Assembly (NCBI RefSeq): GCF_000463155.2
Contig: NZ_AWFZ01000028.1
Location: forward strand, 310,001 to 374,000
Direction: 5' to 3'
DNA: 64,000 nucleotides
Origin: Siccibacter turicensis LMG 23730
GTDB taxonomy: Bacteria; Pseudomonadota; Gammaproteobacteria; Enterobacterales; Enterobacteriaceae
In this document: positions 44,345-53,184 of the stretch, in pieces
Layout of the letters: each line of letters opens with the position of its first letter
How positions within the stretch are numbered: position 1 is the first letter of the stretch
Made by a program: the position numbers and the translations under genes
The notes under the pieces: model-generated
The model's input: the letters and a program-made list of their open reading frames with translations, nothing else
Told to the model about the DNA's origin: nothing
Database searches by the model: none

Positions 44345-46168
44345 ATGCCTAAGTATTATTTCTCGCGATTTGAACAGCGAACGCCGCCTGAACCCCTGCA
44401 TACTCCGCCGTGGATGATGCGCCTCTGGCAGGTGCTGGCGGTGGCCGGTCTGGTGCTCGGCGCCAACTACATTCGCTGGCGGTGGATGGAGTCGCTGAAC
44501 ATGGACGCGCTGTGGTACGCCGTCCCGCTGGCGCTGGCGGAGACCCTCGCCTGGATCGGGACGCTGCTGTTCACCATCAACATCTGGCAGGTTAAGGACC
44601 CCGAGTGCCCGCCGCCGCCGGACGACATCAACCAGTGTCTGCTCCCTCAGGATCGCGGCGACTCGCGTCCGCCCAAAGTCGATCTGTTTATTGCCACCTA
44701 TTCGGAAGACGTGGAGCTGGTGCGGCTCTCGATTCAGGACGCGCTGAAGATGACCTACCCGGCGGAGATCGTCTACCGCGTTCACGTGCTCGACGACGGG
44801 CGGCGCCCGGAAATGCGCGCCGTGTGCGAGGAAGAAGGCGTGAACTACATCACCCGCGATAACAACATCGGCTATAAAGCGGGCAATATCCGTAACGGCA
44901 TGGAGCACACCGACGGCGATTTTCTGATCATCTGTGATGCGGATACCCGCGTATTCCCGACCCTGCTGACCCATACGCTGGGCTATTTCCGCGATCCCGA
45001 CGTCGCCTGGGTGCAGACCCCGCAGTGGTTTTTCGATCTCCCCGAGGGGGAGCGGCTTCACGCCTGGCTGAAGCGCAAAGCCGGGCTGCCGGGATACCTG
45101 TTTGGGCGCGCCACCGAAGGCATTTTCGGTCGGCTGACCATCGGCAGCGACCCGTTTTTCAACGATCCCCGCATGTTTTACGACGTCATCCTGCGCCGCC
45201 GCAACTGGGCCAACGCGGCCTTCTGCTGCGGCGCGGCGAGCGTTCATCGTCGCGAGGCGGTCATGCAGGCGGCGCTGCGCAGCTATGTCTTCACCGTAGA
45301 GGAGGAGATCGACCGCTATACCGCCACCATTCGCGATCCGGAAACCCGCGCAGCCCTGAGCCACGCCATGCTGCCCCATGTCATCAGCGACACCGAGCTG
45401 ACCCCCTATAAGTTTCACGTGTCGGAGGATATCTACACCTCCATCGTGCTACACGGCGACAGCGAACGCCGCTGGCGCTCGGTGATGCACCCGACCATAG
45501 AATCGAAGATGCTCTCTCCGCAGGATCTGCTGACCTGGATGATTCAGCGCTTCAAGTATGCCGCCGGCTCGCTGGACATTCTGTTTCACGACAAGATATT
45601 CAGCCGCCGTCGCTTCAGCCTCAGCCCCGGTCAGACCCTGATGTACGCCACCACCTTCTGGTCCTATCTGGCCTGCATCTGGAACGCGGTGTTCCTGATT
45701 TCACCGCTGATCTACCTGTTTACCGGTATTCCGCCGGTGTCGGCCTACTCCACGCCGTTTTATCTCCACTTTCTGCCGTTCTTTATCGTCACCGAGCTGG
45801 CGTTTATGTTCGGCACCTGGGGTATTTCGGCCTGGGACGGGCGCGCCTCCTACCTGTCGTTCTTCTCGGTAAACCTGCGGGCGCTGAATACCGTGCTGCG
45901 CGGCGAGAAGATCAAGTTTGACGTTACGCCCAAAGAGCGGCAGACCGGGCGTTTCCTCTATCTCGTTAAGCCGCAGATCGCCATTGTGGTGCTCACCCTG
46001 CTGGGCCTTATCTGGGGCGGCATTCAGATAGCGCGCGGTCAGGTGGACGACCCGTCGGGCTACGTGATCAACATCTTCTGGGGCGGGGTGAACATTGCCG
46101 CCATGCTACCCATGATCATGGCCGCGATGTGGACGCCGCCTGAGACGCAGGAGGCGGAACACCCATGA
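44345..46168 (+). CDS. BcsA-like processive glycosyltransferase (GT2), no PilZ
   Basis: A 607-residue membrane glycosyltransferase. Two N-terminal hydrophobic segments (residues ~27-45 and ~55-82) precede a cytoplasmic GT2 domain with LDDG (150-152), DAD (198-200) and SED (360-362), the usual D, DxD and TED sites. Where cellulose synthases have QxxRW, this has QRFKYA (401-406). Several membrane segments follow (e.g. FWSYLACIWNAVFLISPLIYLF, FFIVTELAFMFGTWG). Length (607 versus about 870 for BcsA) and the absence of an RxxxR...(D/N)xSxxG module mean there is no PilZ domain, so no direct c-di-GMP control. Product is unknown. It is the first gene of the rightward operon; the next gene overlaps it by four bases. 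Confidence 0.85.
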   Translation: MPKYYFSRFEQRTPPEPLHTPPWMMRLWQVLAVAGLVLGANYIRWRWMESLNMDALWYAVPLALAETLAWIGTLLFTINIWQVKDPECPPPPDDINQCLLPQDRGDSRPPKVDLFIATYSEDVELVRLSIQDALKMTYPAEIVYRVHVLDDGRRPEMRAVCEEEGVNYITRDNNIGYKAGNIRNGMEHTDGDFLIICDADTRVFPTLLTHTLGYFRDPDVAWVQTPQWFFDLPEGERLHAWLKRKAGLPGYLFGRATEGIFGRLTIGSDPFFNDPRMFYDVILRRRNWANAAFCCGAASVHRREAVMQAALRSYVFTVEEEIDRYTATIRDPETRAALSHAMLPHVISDTELTPYKFHVSEDIYTSIVLHGDSERRWRSVMHPTIESKMLSPQDLLTWMIQRFKYAAGSLDILFHDKIFSRRRFSLSPGQTLMYATTFWSYLACIWNAVFLISPLIYLFTGIPPVSAYSTPFYLHFLPFFIVTELAFMFGTWGISAWDGRASYLSFFSVNLRALNTVLRGEKIKFDVTPKERQTGRFLYLVKPQIAIVVLTLLGLIWGGIQIARGQVDDPSGYVINIFWGGVNIAAMLPMIMAAMWTPPETQEAEHP

Positions 46169-47532
46169 GTATCCGGCACGGGATCCGCAGCGCACGCAGC
46201 TACCTGACGATTTTAATCGGCTTTATGATTGGCTTTGCTATTGTGCTGTGGGTGGAGCACCAGATGCCGAAGCGGATTGAGACCGCCGAAGGCATCGTAC
46301 TGAGCAAAGATTTCCCGCCGCTCCCGGCGACGCGCGCCCTGACGCTGGATGAGGCGCTGTGGGCGCGGGTGGCGTGGCAGTATTTCGTCAACAATACCCA
46401 GCCCAACGGCCTGGTGAACGCCGAGGCCTCACAGCCGTGGTTCAGCCTGTGGAGCACTGGCAGCTACCTGCTGGCCACCCTCTCGGCCTATCAGTTGCAT
46501 ATCATTCCGCGCAGCGAGTTTGACGATCGCATCCTCAGCGCGCTGGAGACGCTGGGGGCGCTGCCGCTGCTCAAGGGCGGTCATCCCGCCACCTATTACC
46601 ATGCGGAAACCCTGACCCCGGTGGCGCTCAACGGCGAGAACACCGGCTCGGCTATCGACATGGGGCGGCTGTTGATCCCGCTGCAAATCCTGCTCTGGCG
46701 CTATCCGGAGCATGCGGTGGCGGTGCGCCAGCTGCTGAGCAAATGGCACCTTGACGACCTGATCGCCGCCAGCGCTGCGCAGAACACTAACCTGCCGGTG
46801 ACGCGCTGGGTGCTGCGCGCCGACGATGGCCGAAGCAGCTACGGCTACCGGCTCTACGCCAGCAACATGCTCCGCGCCATCAATACCGCCTCGGGCCTCG
46901 CCGTTACCCAGCCGCCGGACGGCCTCAAGCTGATCGAGATCGACAACATCATGGTGCCGGATGAAGGGCTGCGTACGCCCTGGGGTAAACAGCCGTCGCT
47001 GGTCACGCTGCCTTACGTGCTTACCGGGCTGGAGCAGGGCTTTGATGCGCGCAGCGGCGAGATCGCCTGGCGCATCATGCAGATCCTGCAAAAGCGCAGC
47101 CAGTATGAGGACCAGAGCGACACCATCAACACCGATTATGCCGAGCAGGCCCCGGACTATGCCGCCAGAAAGCCTGATCGCCAGCCGCTGACCCGTAACG
47201 CGTCAAACAGCCCGGTCGCCCCGGACAATAACCCGGCCGCCAGAGCGCTGCTCTCCACCCGCGGTGCCTTTGGCTGGTACGCGCTGTTCCGCAACGACTG
47301 GAGCGACGCCATGCGCCACCACATGCTGCCGATGCTGACGCCGGGCCAGGGCTGGAAGTCCGGGTACAACATCGACGGCAGCGTTAACCCAAAAATCGAA
47401 GCGGATACCAACGCCGTTATTCTCGAAAGCCTGAACTACATTGCCAGCGGACAGCTGCTCTGCCTGGGCTGCCTTTCCCGGCCCGCCGCGGCAGCCGCCG
47501 ATGCTGAACCAGAAGGAGTAACACCAGAATGA
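46165..47532 (+). CDS. DUF3131 protein, membrane-anchored (first copy)
   Basis: A 455-residue protein of the DUF3131 family with one N-terminal membrane helix (LTILIGFMIGFAIVLWV), the rest periplasmic. Conserved landmarks shared with the next two genes: AWQYFVNNTQPNGLVN (~residue 70), SIDMGRLLIP-like SAIDMGRLLIPLQ (~155), and LPYVLTGLEQGFD (~275). DUF3131 resembles the alpha/alpha-barrel glycoside-hydrolase-like fold, but no catalytic residue is firmly established. Probable role is at the membrane in chain trimming, length control or export. ATGA overlap with the glycosyltransferase. Confidence 0.82.
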   Translation: MSIRHGIRSARSYLTILIGFMIGFAIVLWVEHQMPKRIETAEGIVLSKDFPPLPATRALTLDEALWARVAWQYFVNNTQPNGLVNAEASQPWFSLWSTGSYLLATLSAYQLHIIPRSEFDDRILSALETLGALPLLKGGHPATYYHAETLTPVALNGENTGSAIDMGRLLIPLQILLWRYPEHAVAVRQLLSKWHLDDLIAASAAQNTNLPVTRWVLRADDGRSSYGYRLYASNMLRAINTASGLAVTQPPDGLKLIEIDNIMVPDEGLRTPWGKQPSLVTLPYVLTGLEQGFDARSGEIAWRIMQILQKRSQYEDQSDTINTDYAEQAPDYAARKPDRQPLTRNASNSPVAPDNNPAARALLSTRGAFGWYALFRNDWSDAMRHHMLPMLTPGQGWKSGYNIDGSVNPKIEADTNAVILESLNYIASGQLLCLGCLSRPAAAAADAEPEGVTPE

Positions 47533-49079
47533 GAGGCTTACTGCGACCATATGGGCTGCTGAGCGCCCTGCTTTTCTCGCTGCTGTTCACCCTTCCCGGC
47601 GCGCGGGCGGCCACCACGCTCCCGGCGTCCGACTACCCGGTCCGCCAGGGCGAGCTGACGCCGCGAGAAATGGCGGTGGCGAAAAACGCCTGGCAGTATT
47701 TCGTGGCCAACACCCAGCCCACTACCGGCCTCGTTAACGCGGTCAATAAATATCCCTCCACCACCATGTGGGACAGCGCCTCGTATCTGGCGGCGCTTAC
47801 CGCCGCGCGTGAACTGAAGATCATCGATAAAGCCGAGTTTGACCGCCGCCTGCTGCAGTTTCTGGCGACGCTCAACAAGCTGACGCTGTTCCAGAATCAG
47901 GTGCCGAATAAGGCCTACAACACCATTACCGGGCAGAAGGTGGACTACCTGAACAAACCCGGCGAGATCGGGTTTTCCGCCATTGATATTGGCCGCATGA
48001 TGCTGTGGCTGAAAATTCTCAAAGAGCGCTACCCGGAATACAGCAACAGCATTGATAACGTGGTGCTGGGCTGGGACTTCACCCACGTGGTGGACGACTG
48101 CGGCACCCTGACCGGCGCTTATGTGGACGGCCAGAAGAAGGTGCAGTACGTGCAGGAGGGGCGCCTCGGTTATGAGGAGTACGCCGCCGCGGGCTACCAG
48201 CTGTGGGGCTTTACCACCTGCCAGGCCAGCCGCCCGGAGCCTTACGCGCTGGCGGAGATCTACTGCGTACTGGTGCCGTATGATTCGCGCGACCCGCGTC
48301 TGACCCAGCAGCACAACTATGTGGTGACCGAATCGTATCTGCTGCACGGCCTGGAGATGGGCTGGGATAACGCCGACGACCGCGACGATGGCGTGAAAGA
48401 CTACAGCCATCCGTGGATGAAAAACTTTGCCGACCGGGTGTATCAGGCCCAGGAGAACCGCTACACCATTACCGGCATGTTGACCGCGCGCTCCGAGCAC
48501 CAGCTCGATAAAGCCCCCTACTTCGTCTACGACACTATTTTCAGCGACGGCTTTAACTGGAACACCATTACCGATAAAGGCCAGTACGTGCCTAACGTCG
48601 CCGCCGTCTCCCTTAAAGCGGCGCTCGGCATGTGGGCGCTGTGGGAGTCGCCCTACACCGACCGCCTGTTTGATGCCATTGAAAACGCCGACGAGCAGGG
48701 CAAGGGCTACTACGAAGGGCTGTATGAGAACGGCGACGGGCCGATCAAAGAGTTCACCGCCAACAACAACGGGATCATGCTCGAAGCCCTGCTGTTCAAG
48801 AAACAGGGCAAGCTGCTGCAGTTCGGCAGTAACGACCCGCGCAAGAAAAGCTACGCCCCCTCCATGTGGGAGAAGCGGCTGGTGGATACCTTTGAAGAGA
48901 ACAATGGCCGCCGCAACCGCCCGTTCCTGGAGCCAACCCCCGGGATCAAAAACTGGTGCGAGCAGACCGGCACCGCCCTGCGTAGCGCCCCGGCATGCGG
49001 CGCCTGCAAATGCACGCGCTGCGACAGCAATGCGCCTGTGAAACTGCCTCCGGTAGCCGCGACATGCTTAAAACAGTAA
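47529..49079 (+). CDS. DUF3131 protein, secreted (second copy)
   Basis: A 516-residue exported protein with a Sec signal peptide (LLFSLLFTLPGARA|ATT). The body follows the family pattern: AWQYFVANTQPTTGLVN, MWDSASYLAALTAARE, and GFSAIDIGRMMLWLK, with DTIFSDGFNWNTI and WALWESPYTDRLFD near the C-terminal half. It ends in a cysteine cluster (CEQTG ... ACGACKCTRCD) unique among the three copies, which may form disulfides. Four-base overlap upstream and a 16-base overlap with the next gene. Confidence 0.83.
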   Translation: MRGLLRPYGLLSALLFSLLFTLPGARAATTLPASDYPVRQGELTPREMAVAKNAWQYFVANTQPTTGLVNAVNKYPSTTMWDSASYLAALTAARELKIIDKAEFDRRLLQFLATLNKLTLFQNQVPNKAYNTITGQKVDYLNKPGEIGFSAIDIGRMMLWLKILKERYPEYSNSIDNVVLGWDFTHVVDDCGTLTGAYVDGQKKVQYVQEGRLGYEEYAAAGYQLWGFTTCQASRPEPYALAEIYCVLVPYDSRDPRLTQQHNYVVTESYLLHGLEMGWDNADDRDDGVKDYSHPWMKNFADRVYQAQENRYTITGMLTARSEHQLDKAPYFVYDTIFSDGFNWNTITDKGQYVPNVAAVSLKAALGMWALWESPYTDRLFDAIENADEQGKGYYEGLYENGDGPIKEFTANNNGIMLEALLFKKQGKLLQFGSNDPRKKSYAPSMWEKRLVDTFEENNGRRNRPFLEPTPGIKNWCEQTGTALRSAPACGACKCTRCDSNAPVKLPPVAATCLKQ

Positions 49080-50473
49080 TCCGGCTACTGCTGGTCGCGA
49101 TACTGGTTTTCGGCGCGTGGTTCCTGCTGCGCCAGGACGGCGCGGGATGGCGCTGGCTGGTCAACGGTGGCTGGCACACCACGGCCCGCGTCGGTGCGCT
49201 CAGCCCCGAGGAGCAGCGCTGGGCCAGCGTCGCCTGGCGCTATTTTGACAACAACACTCAGCCTCAGACCGGGCTGGTCAACGGCAGCGACAAGCGGCCG
49301 GTGGTCAGCGTCTGGCAGCTCGGCGATACGCTCATCGCCTTAACCGCCGCCAGACAGCTGGGCCTGGTGGATGACGTCACCTTCGATCAGCGCATTACCC
49401 GGCTGCTCGGCACGCTGAACCGCCTGATGCTCACCGGCGACAGCCTGCCCAACCTGCTCTACAACACCCAGAGCGGGGCGATGATCGACTACAGCAACCA
49501 GCCGCGGGTGCTGGGCTGGTCGTCACGAGAGATCGCCCGTCTGATGGTGGGCCTGCGGCTGGTGGCCGCCTGGCATCCGGAGTATGCCGAGTATCTGGAG
49601 CGCATTCTGCTGCGCTGGAACTTCTGTCGCATCGTCGATAAACAGGGGCAGCTCTTTGCCGGCGAGATGCAGCAGAACCAGCAGACGATCACCCGCCCGG
49701 AAGGCCGCCTCGGGGACAGCGAATACAGCGCGGCCGGATTCGGCGAGTGGGGCTTCGCTAACCAGCTGTCGCTGGCTCCGCCGGCGCAGCCGGTCATCAT
49801 CTACGATCTCTCGCTGGACGTGGACGCCCGCGATCCGCGCACCACCTGGACCCCCTCCACCATCACCACCCTGCCCTATGTGCTGAGCGGTATGGAGTAC
49901 GGCTGGGAGCTGCCCGGTGCCAGCCGGGATACCGTTCGCACCCTGCGCCACCGGGCCAGTGATGTTTACCGGGTGCAGGAGCGGCGCTGGCAGCAGGATA
50001 AGGTGCTGACCGCGCGCAGCGACTTCAACCTTGCCGAAGCCCCGTGGCACGTTAATGACACCATTTTCGCCAACGGCTACGCCTGGAACACCCTCGGAGA
50101 TGACGGAAAATACTATCCGCGCCTCGCCCAGGTCTCGACCCGTGCGGTGTTTGGTCTGTGGGTGCTGTGGGATACCCCGTTTACCGATGCGCTGATGAAA
50201 ATGACGCGGCTGCAGCAGGACAGCGAGCGCGGCTGGTATGAAGGCCGGGTAGAGAGCACCGGGGATTACAACCGGGCGATCACGCTTTCCACCAACGCCA
50301 TGGTGCTGGAGGCGCTGTTCTACAAGGTTAACTATGGCCCGCTGCTGGGGGCGAAAACCCCGCGTCAGCCGGGCTACTTTTCACGCCAGATCGCGGACCC
50401 GTTCTCGCCCGCGCTGCAACGCTGCCTGCCGGAACCCCGGCTGACGTCCGCCGAACGGCGTAAGGAGAAGTGA
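49064..50473 (+). CDS. DUF3131 protein, membrane-anchored (third copy)
   Basis: A 469-residue protein with an N-terminal membrane anchor ([18 protein letters not shown]) and the same domain: [65 protein letters not shown]. The second and third copies are closest in the DTIFxxGxxWNT and WxLWxxPFTD motifs. ATG 49064 lies inside the previous gene and is preferred to an earlier in-frame start because the membrane anchor begins there. It ends one base into the kinase start (TGATG). Confidence 0.82.
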   Translation: MLKTVIRLLLVAILVFGAWFLLRQDGAGWRWLVNGGWHTTARVGALSPEEQRWASVAWRYFDNNTQPQTGLVNGSDKRPVVSVWQLGDTLIALTAARQLGLVDDVTFDQRITRLLGTLNRLMLTGDSLPNLLYNTQSGAMIDYSNQPRVLGWSSREIARLMVGLRLVAAWHPEYAEYLERILLRWNFCRIVDKQGQLFAGEMQQNQQTITRPEGRLGDSEYSAAGFGEWGFANQLSLAPPAQPVIIYDLSLDVDARDPRTTWTPSTITTLPYVLSGMEYGWELPGASRDTVRTLRHRASDVYRVQERRWQQDKVLTARSDFNLAEAPWHVNDTIFANGYAWNTLGDDGKYYPRLAQVSTRAVFGLWVLWDTPFTDALMKMTRLQQDSERGWYEGRVESTGDYNRAITLSTNAMVLEALFYKVNYGPLLGAKTPRQPGYFSRQIADPFSPALQRCLPEPRLTSAERRKEK

Positions 50474-53184
50474 TGTCGCAAGGTAAAATGCCCCAGGAAT
50501 TCGATGCGCTGCGCGCCGCGCTGCTGGTGTACGACGCCGAGGAGCGGCTGATCGCCTTCAACGCCCGCGTCGAAATCTTCTATCCCGGCATGGCGAACCG
50601 CATTGCCATCGGCATGACGCTCAGCGAACTGGCGGCCGGGTTTATCGCCTCGGCGTACATGTCTGACGACAGCCAGAATAAGCAGTCGATGATGAACAGC
50701 CTGCTGGCGCGCTGCCGCCTCGATAACCATAGCGAGCTGCGCGAGATGGCGGGCCGCACGCTCTTCGTTCAGCACACCCGCACGTCGGACGGCGGCATTA
50801 TCAGCCTGCACACCGACCTGTCGGGGCTGGATCTCATCACCCGCTCACGCGAGCAGCTTCATCAGGATTTCCTGCTCGCTGCGGAATCGACCCTGATCGG
50901 CATCTGGGACTGGAACAAGCAGAGCGATCTGCTGCAGGTGAACGACGCGCTGCTGACGCTGCTGGGCTACCCGCGCGAAACCTGGCACTACGGCGGCTCG
51001 CTGTTCGATACCATCATTCACCCTGATGATCGCCTGGCGCTTAAGGAACTGCTGGTCAGCGCCAGCAATCAGCAACAGCCGGTGTTTGAACGCGAAATTC
51101 GCCTGTTGCACCGCAACGGCAGCTACCGCTGGATGCTGCTCTCCGGTCAGGTGATCAGCCTGAGCATTGCGGGGGAAACGCTGCGCGTCATCGGCACCTT
51201 ACAGGACATCACCAAACGCAAAGAGGCCGAGCAGGTGTCGCTCCAGGCGGTCGCCGCGGCGCGGGCGGCTAACGAGGCCAAAAGCGCGTTTCTCGCCAAC
51301 ATGAGTCATGAAATTCGCACCCCGATGAACGGCATTCTGGGCATGACCCAGCTGTGCCTGGAGACGCCACTGAACGACGAACAGCGCGAATACATGACGC
51401 TGGTGCAGCACTCTGCACGGTCGCTGCTGCGCATCATCAACGACATTCTCGACTACTCGAAGATAGAAGCCGGCAAGATTGAGCTGGATGAAGAGCATTT
51501 TGCGCTGCGCCCCTTTTTGCAGTCGATGATGCGGGCGCTAATGCCCATCGCCTCGGACAAGGAGATCGAACTGCTGCTCAACATCGCCCCCGAGGTGCCG
51601 GAGACCCTGACCGCCGATAACGTCCGCCTGCGTCAGGTGCTGACCAATCTGGTGAGCAACGCCCTGAAGTTCACCCCGCGTGGCGAGGTGGAGCTGACGG
51701 TGTCACGCCCGGCGGACGACGCCTGCCTGCGCTTTCAGGTGCGCGATACCGGGATCGGTATCCCGGCCGACAAGCAGAGCCTGATCTTTGAATCCTTCAG
51801 CCAGGCGGACACCTCCACTACTCGCCGCTATGGCGGTACCGGCCTCGGGCTGACTATCTCCGCAAGGCTGGTGGAGATGATGGGCGGCGAGCTGAAGGTG
51901 GAGAGCGAACCGGGGCGCGGCAGCCTGTTTTACTTTACCCTGCTGCTGCCGGCGACGCCGGCGGTCAGCCCGGACGTGGTGCCAACCTCACTGCAGGGGG
52001 TTAAGGTGCTGGTGGTGGACGACAATGCCACCAACCGGCGACTGATGAGCGACATGCTGCACAACATGGGCATGATCGCCGACACCGCCGCCAGCGCCGA
52101 TGACGCGCTGGCCCTGCTGAGCCAGTCGTCCCGCTACGCCCTGATCCTGCTTGATGCCCAGATGCCTGAGAAAGACGGCATGACGCTGGCGCGGGAGATC
52201 AGTGCCGATACCCGCCTGACGGGCAGCAAAATCGTGATGCTCAGCTCCATGAGCCGCTACATGGACGCCGGGCAGCTCAAGCGGCTCGGCATCCAGTATT
52301 TCCTGAGCAAGCCGGTGGATCGCACCGAACTGAAAGAGACGCTGCTGGCCGCCCTGGCCTGCGCGACGTCGCCCGCCGCCGCGCCACCGGCCACCCCGCA
52401 GCCGGACCCGGCACCGGCGCTCCCGACCAGCGGCGGGCTGCGGGTGCTGCTGGCGGAGGACAATCTGGTAAACCAGAAGCTGGCCGGTCACTTCCTGACC
52501 CGGCTCGGGCATGATTTTCAGGTGGTGGGCAACGGTCTGGAGGCGCTGGAGCAGCTCGACCACGGCCCCTGGGACGTCGTTCTGATGGATCTTCAGATGC
52601 CGGAGATGGACGGCGAGCGCGCCACGCGGATTATTCGCGAACGCGAGCAGGCCTGGCCGACCTGGGAACGGCAGCGCATTATCGCCATGACCGCCCACGC
52701 CATGAAGGGGGATAAGGAGTTTTGCCTCGCCAACGGGTTCGATGGCTATGTGGCGAAGCCGGTCACCCTGGAGATGCTGAACAGCGAGATTGAGCGGGTC
52801 ATGGGGCTGAGCACCGGAGCGGAACCTACTCCCCCCGCGGCGGCGGACTCGCCCGATGCGGACGCGCTCTGCCAGCGCATCGGGGTGGATCGCCCGCTGC
52901 TTCAGGAGCTGCTCAGCCTGTTTGACGCGCATTTCACCGATACCGTCGAGGCGCTCGACGCCGCGCTGCACGCCGGGGATGGCCCTGCTGTCGCCCGTCT
53001 CTCTCACAAGCTGCGCGGCGAAGCGGGCACCTTTGGCTTCGACCAGCTGGTGACGGTGCTGCACCAGACCGAGGCGGCGGCGAAGCGCGGTGAGCCGCTG
53101 GACGCTGCGCATCTCAGCGGGCAGCTGTTACAGGCCTGCGAGGCGGTGTCCGTCCGCCTGCGCGAACTTCTGGAGAGCCTATGA
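50473..53184 (+). CDS. Soluble hybrid histidine kinase (PAS-HK-REC-REC-Hpt)
   Basis: A 903-residue protein without membrane segments. Order: N-terminal sensory region, PAS/PAC (~residues 120-260; [34 protein letters not shown]), HisKA with phosphoacceptor His in [14 protein letters not shown] (~280), HATPase with N-box [13 protein letters not shown] and G1/G2 [10 protein letters not shown] and [10 protein letters not shown], receiver 1 ([21 protein letters not shown]), receiver 2 ([20 protein letters not shown]), and a C-terminal Hpt with [13 protein letters not shown]. It resembles BarA-type kinases but is cytoplasmic. The receiver of the divergently encoded PP2C protein is the obvious partner. 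Confidence 0.93.
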   Translation: MSQGKMPQEFDALRAALLVYDAEERLIAFNARVEIFYPGMANRIAIGMTLSELAAGFIASAYMSDDSQNKQSMMNSLLARCRLDNHSELREMAGRTLFVQHTRTSDGGIISLHTDLSGLDLITRSREQLHQDFLLAAESTLIGIWDWNKQSDLLQVNDALLTLLGYPRETWHYGGSLFDTIIHPDDRLALKELLVSASNQQQPVFEREIRLLHRNGSYRWMLLSGQVISLSIAGETLRVIGTLQDITKRKEAEQVSLQAVAAARAANEAKSAFLANMSHEIRTPMNGILGMTQLCLETPLNDEQREYMTLVQHSARSLLRIINDILDYSKIEAGKIELDEEHFALRPFLQSMMRALMPIASDKEIELLLNIAPEVPETLTADNVRLRQVLTNLVSNALKFTPRGEVELTVSRPADDACLRFQVRDTGIGIPADKQSLIFESFSQADTSTTRRYGGTGLGLTISARLVEMMGGELKVESEPGRGSLFYFTLLLPATPAVSPDVVPTSLQGVKVLVVDDNATNRRLMSDMLHNMGMIADTAASADDALALLSQSSRYALILLDAQMPEKDGMTLAREISADTRLTGSKIVMLSSMSRYMDAGQLKRLGIQYFLSKPVDRTELKETLLAALACATSPAAAPPATPQPDPAPALPTSGGLRVLLAEDNLVNQKLAGHFLTRLGHDFQVVGNGLEALEQLDHGPWDVVLMDLQMPEMDGERATRIIREREQAWPTWERQRIIAMTAHAMKGDKEFCLANGFDGYVAKPVTLEMLNSEIERVMGLSTGAEPTPPAAADSPDADALCQRIGVDRPLLQELLSLFDAHFTDTVEALDAALHAGDGPAVARLSHKLRGEAGTFGFDQLVTVLHQTEAAAKRGEPLDAAHLSGQLLQACEAVSVRLRELLESL

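Noticed and set aside
48995-49063. Upstream extension of the third DUF3131 protein (starting at 48995)
   Set aside because: The extra residues are a frame-shifted read of the previous gene's cysteine-rich tail; the membrane anchor begins at the ATG at 49064.
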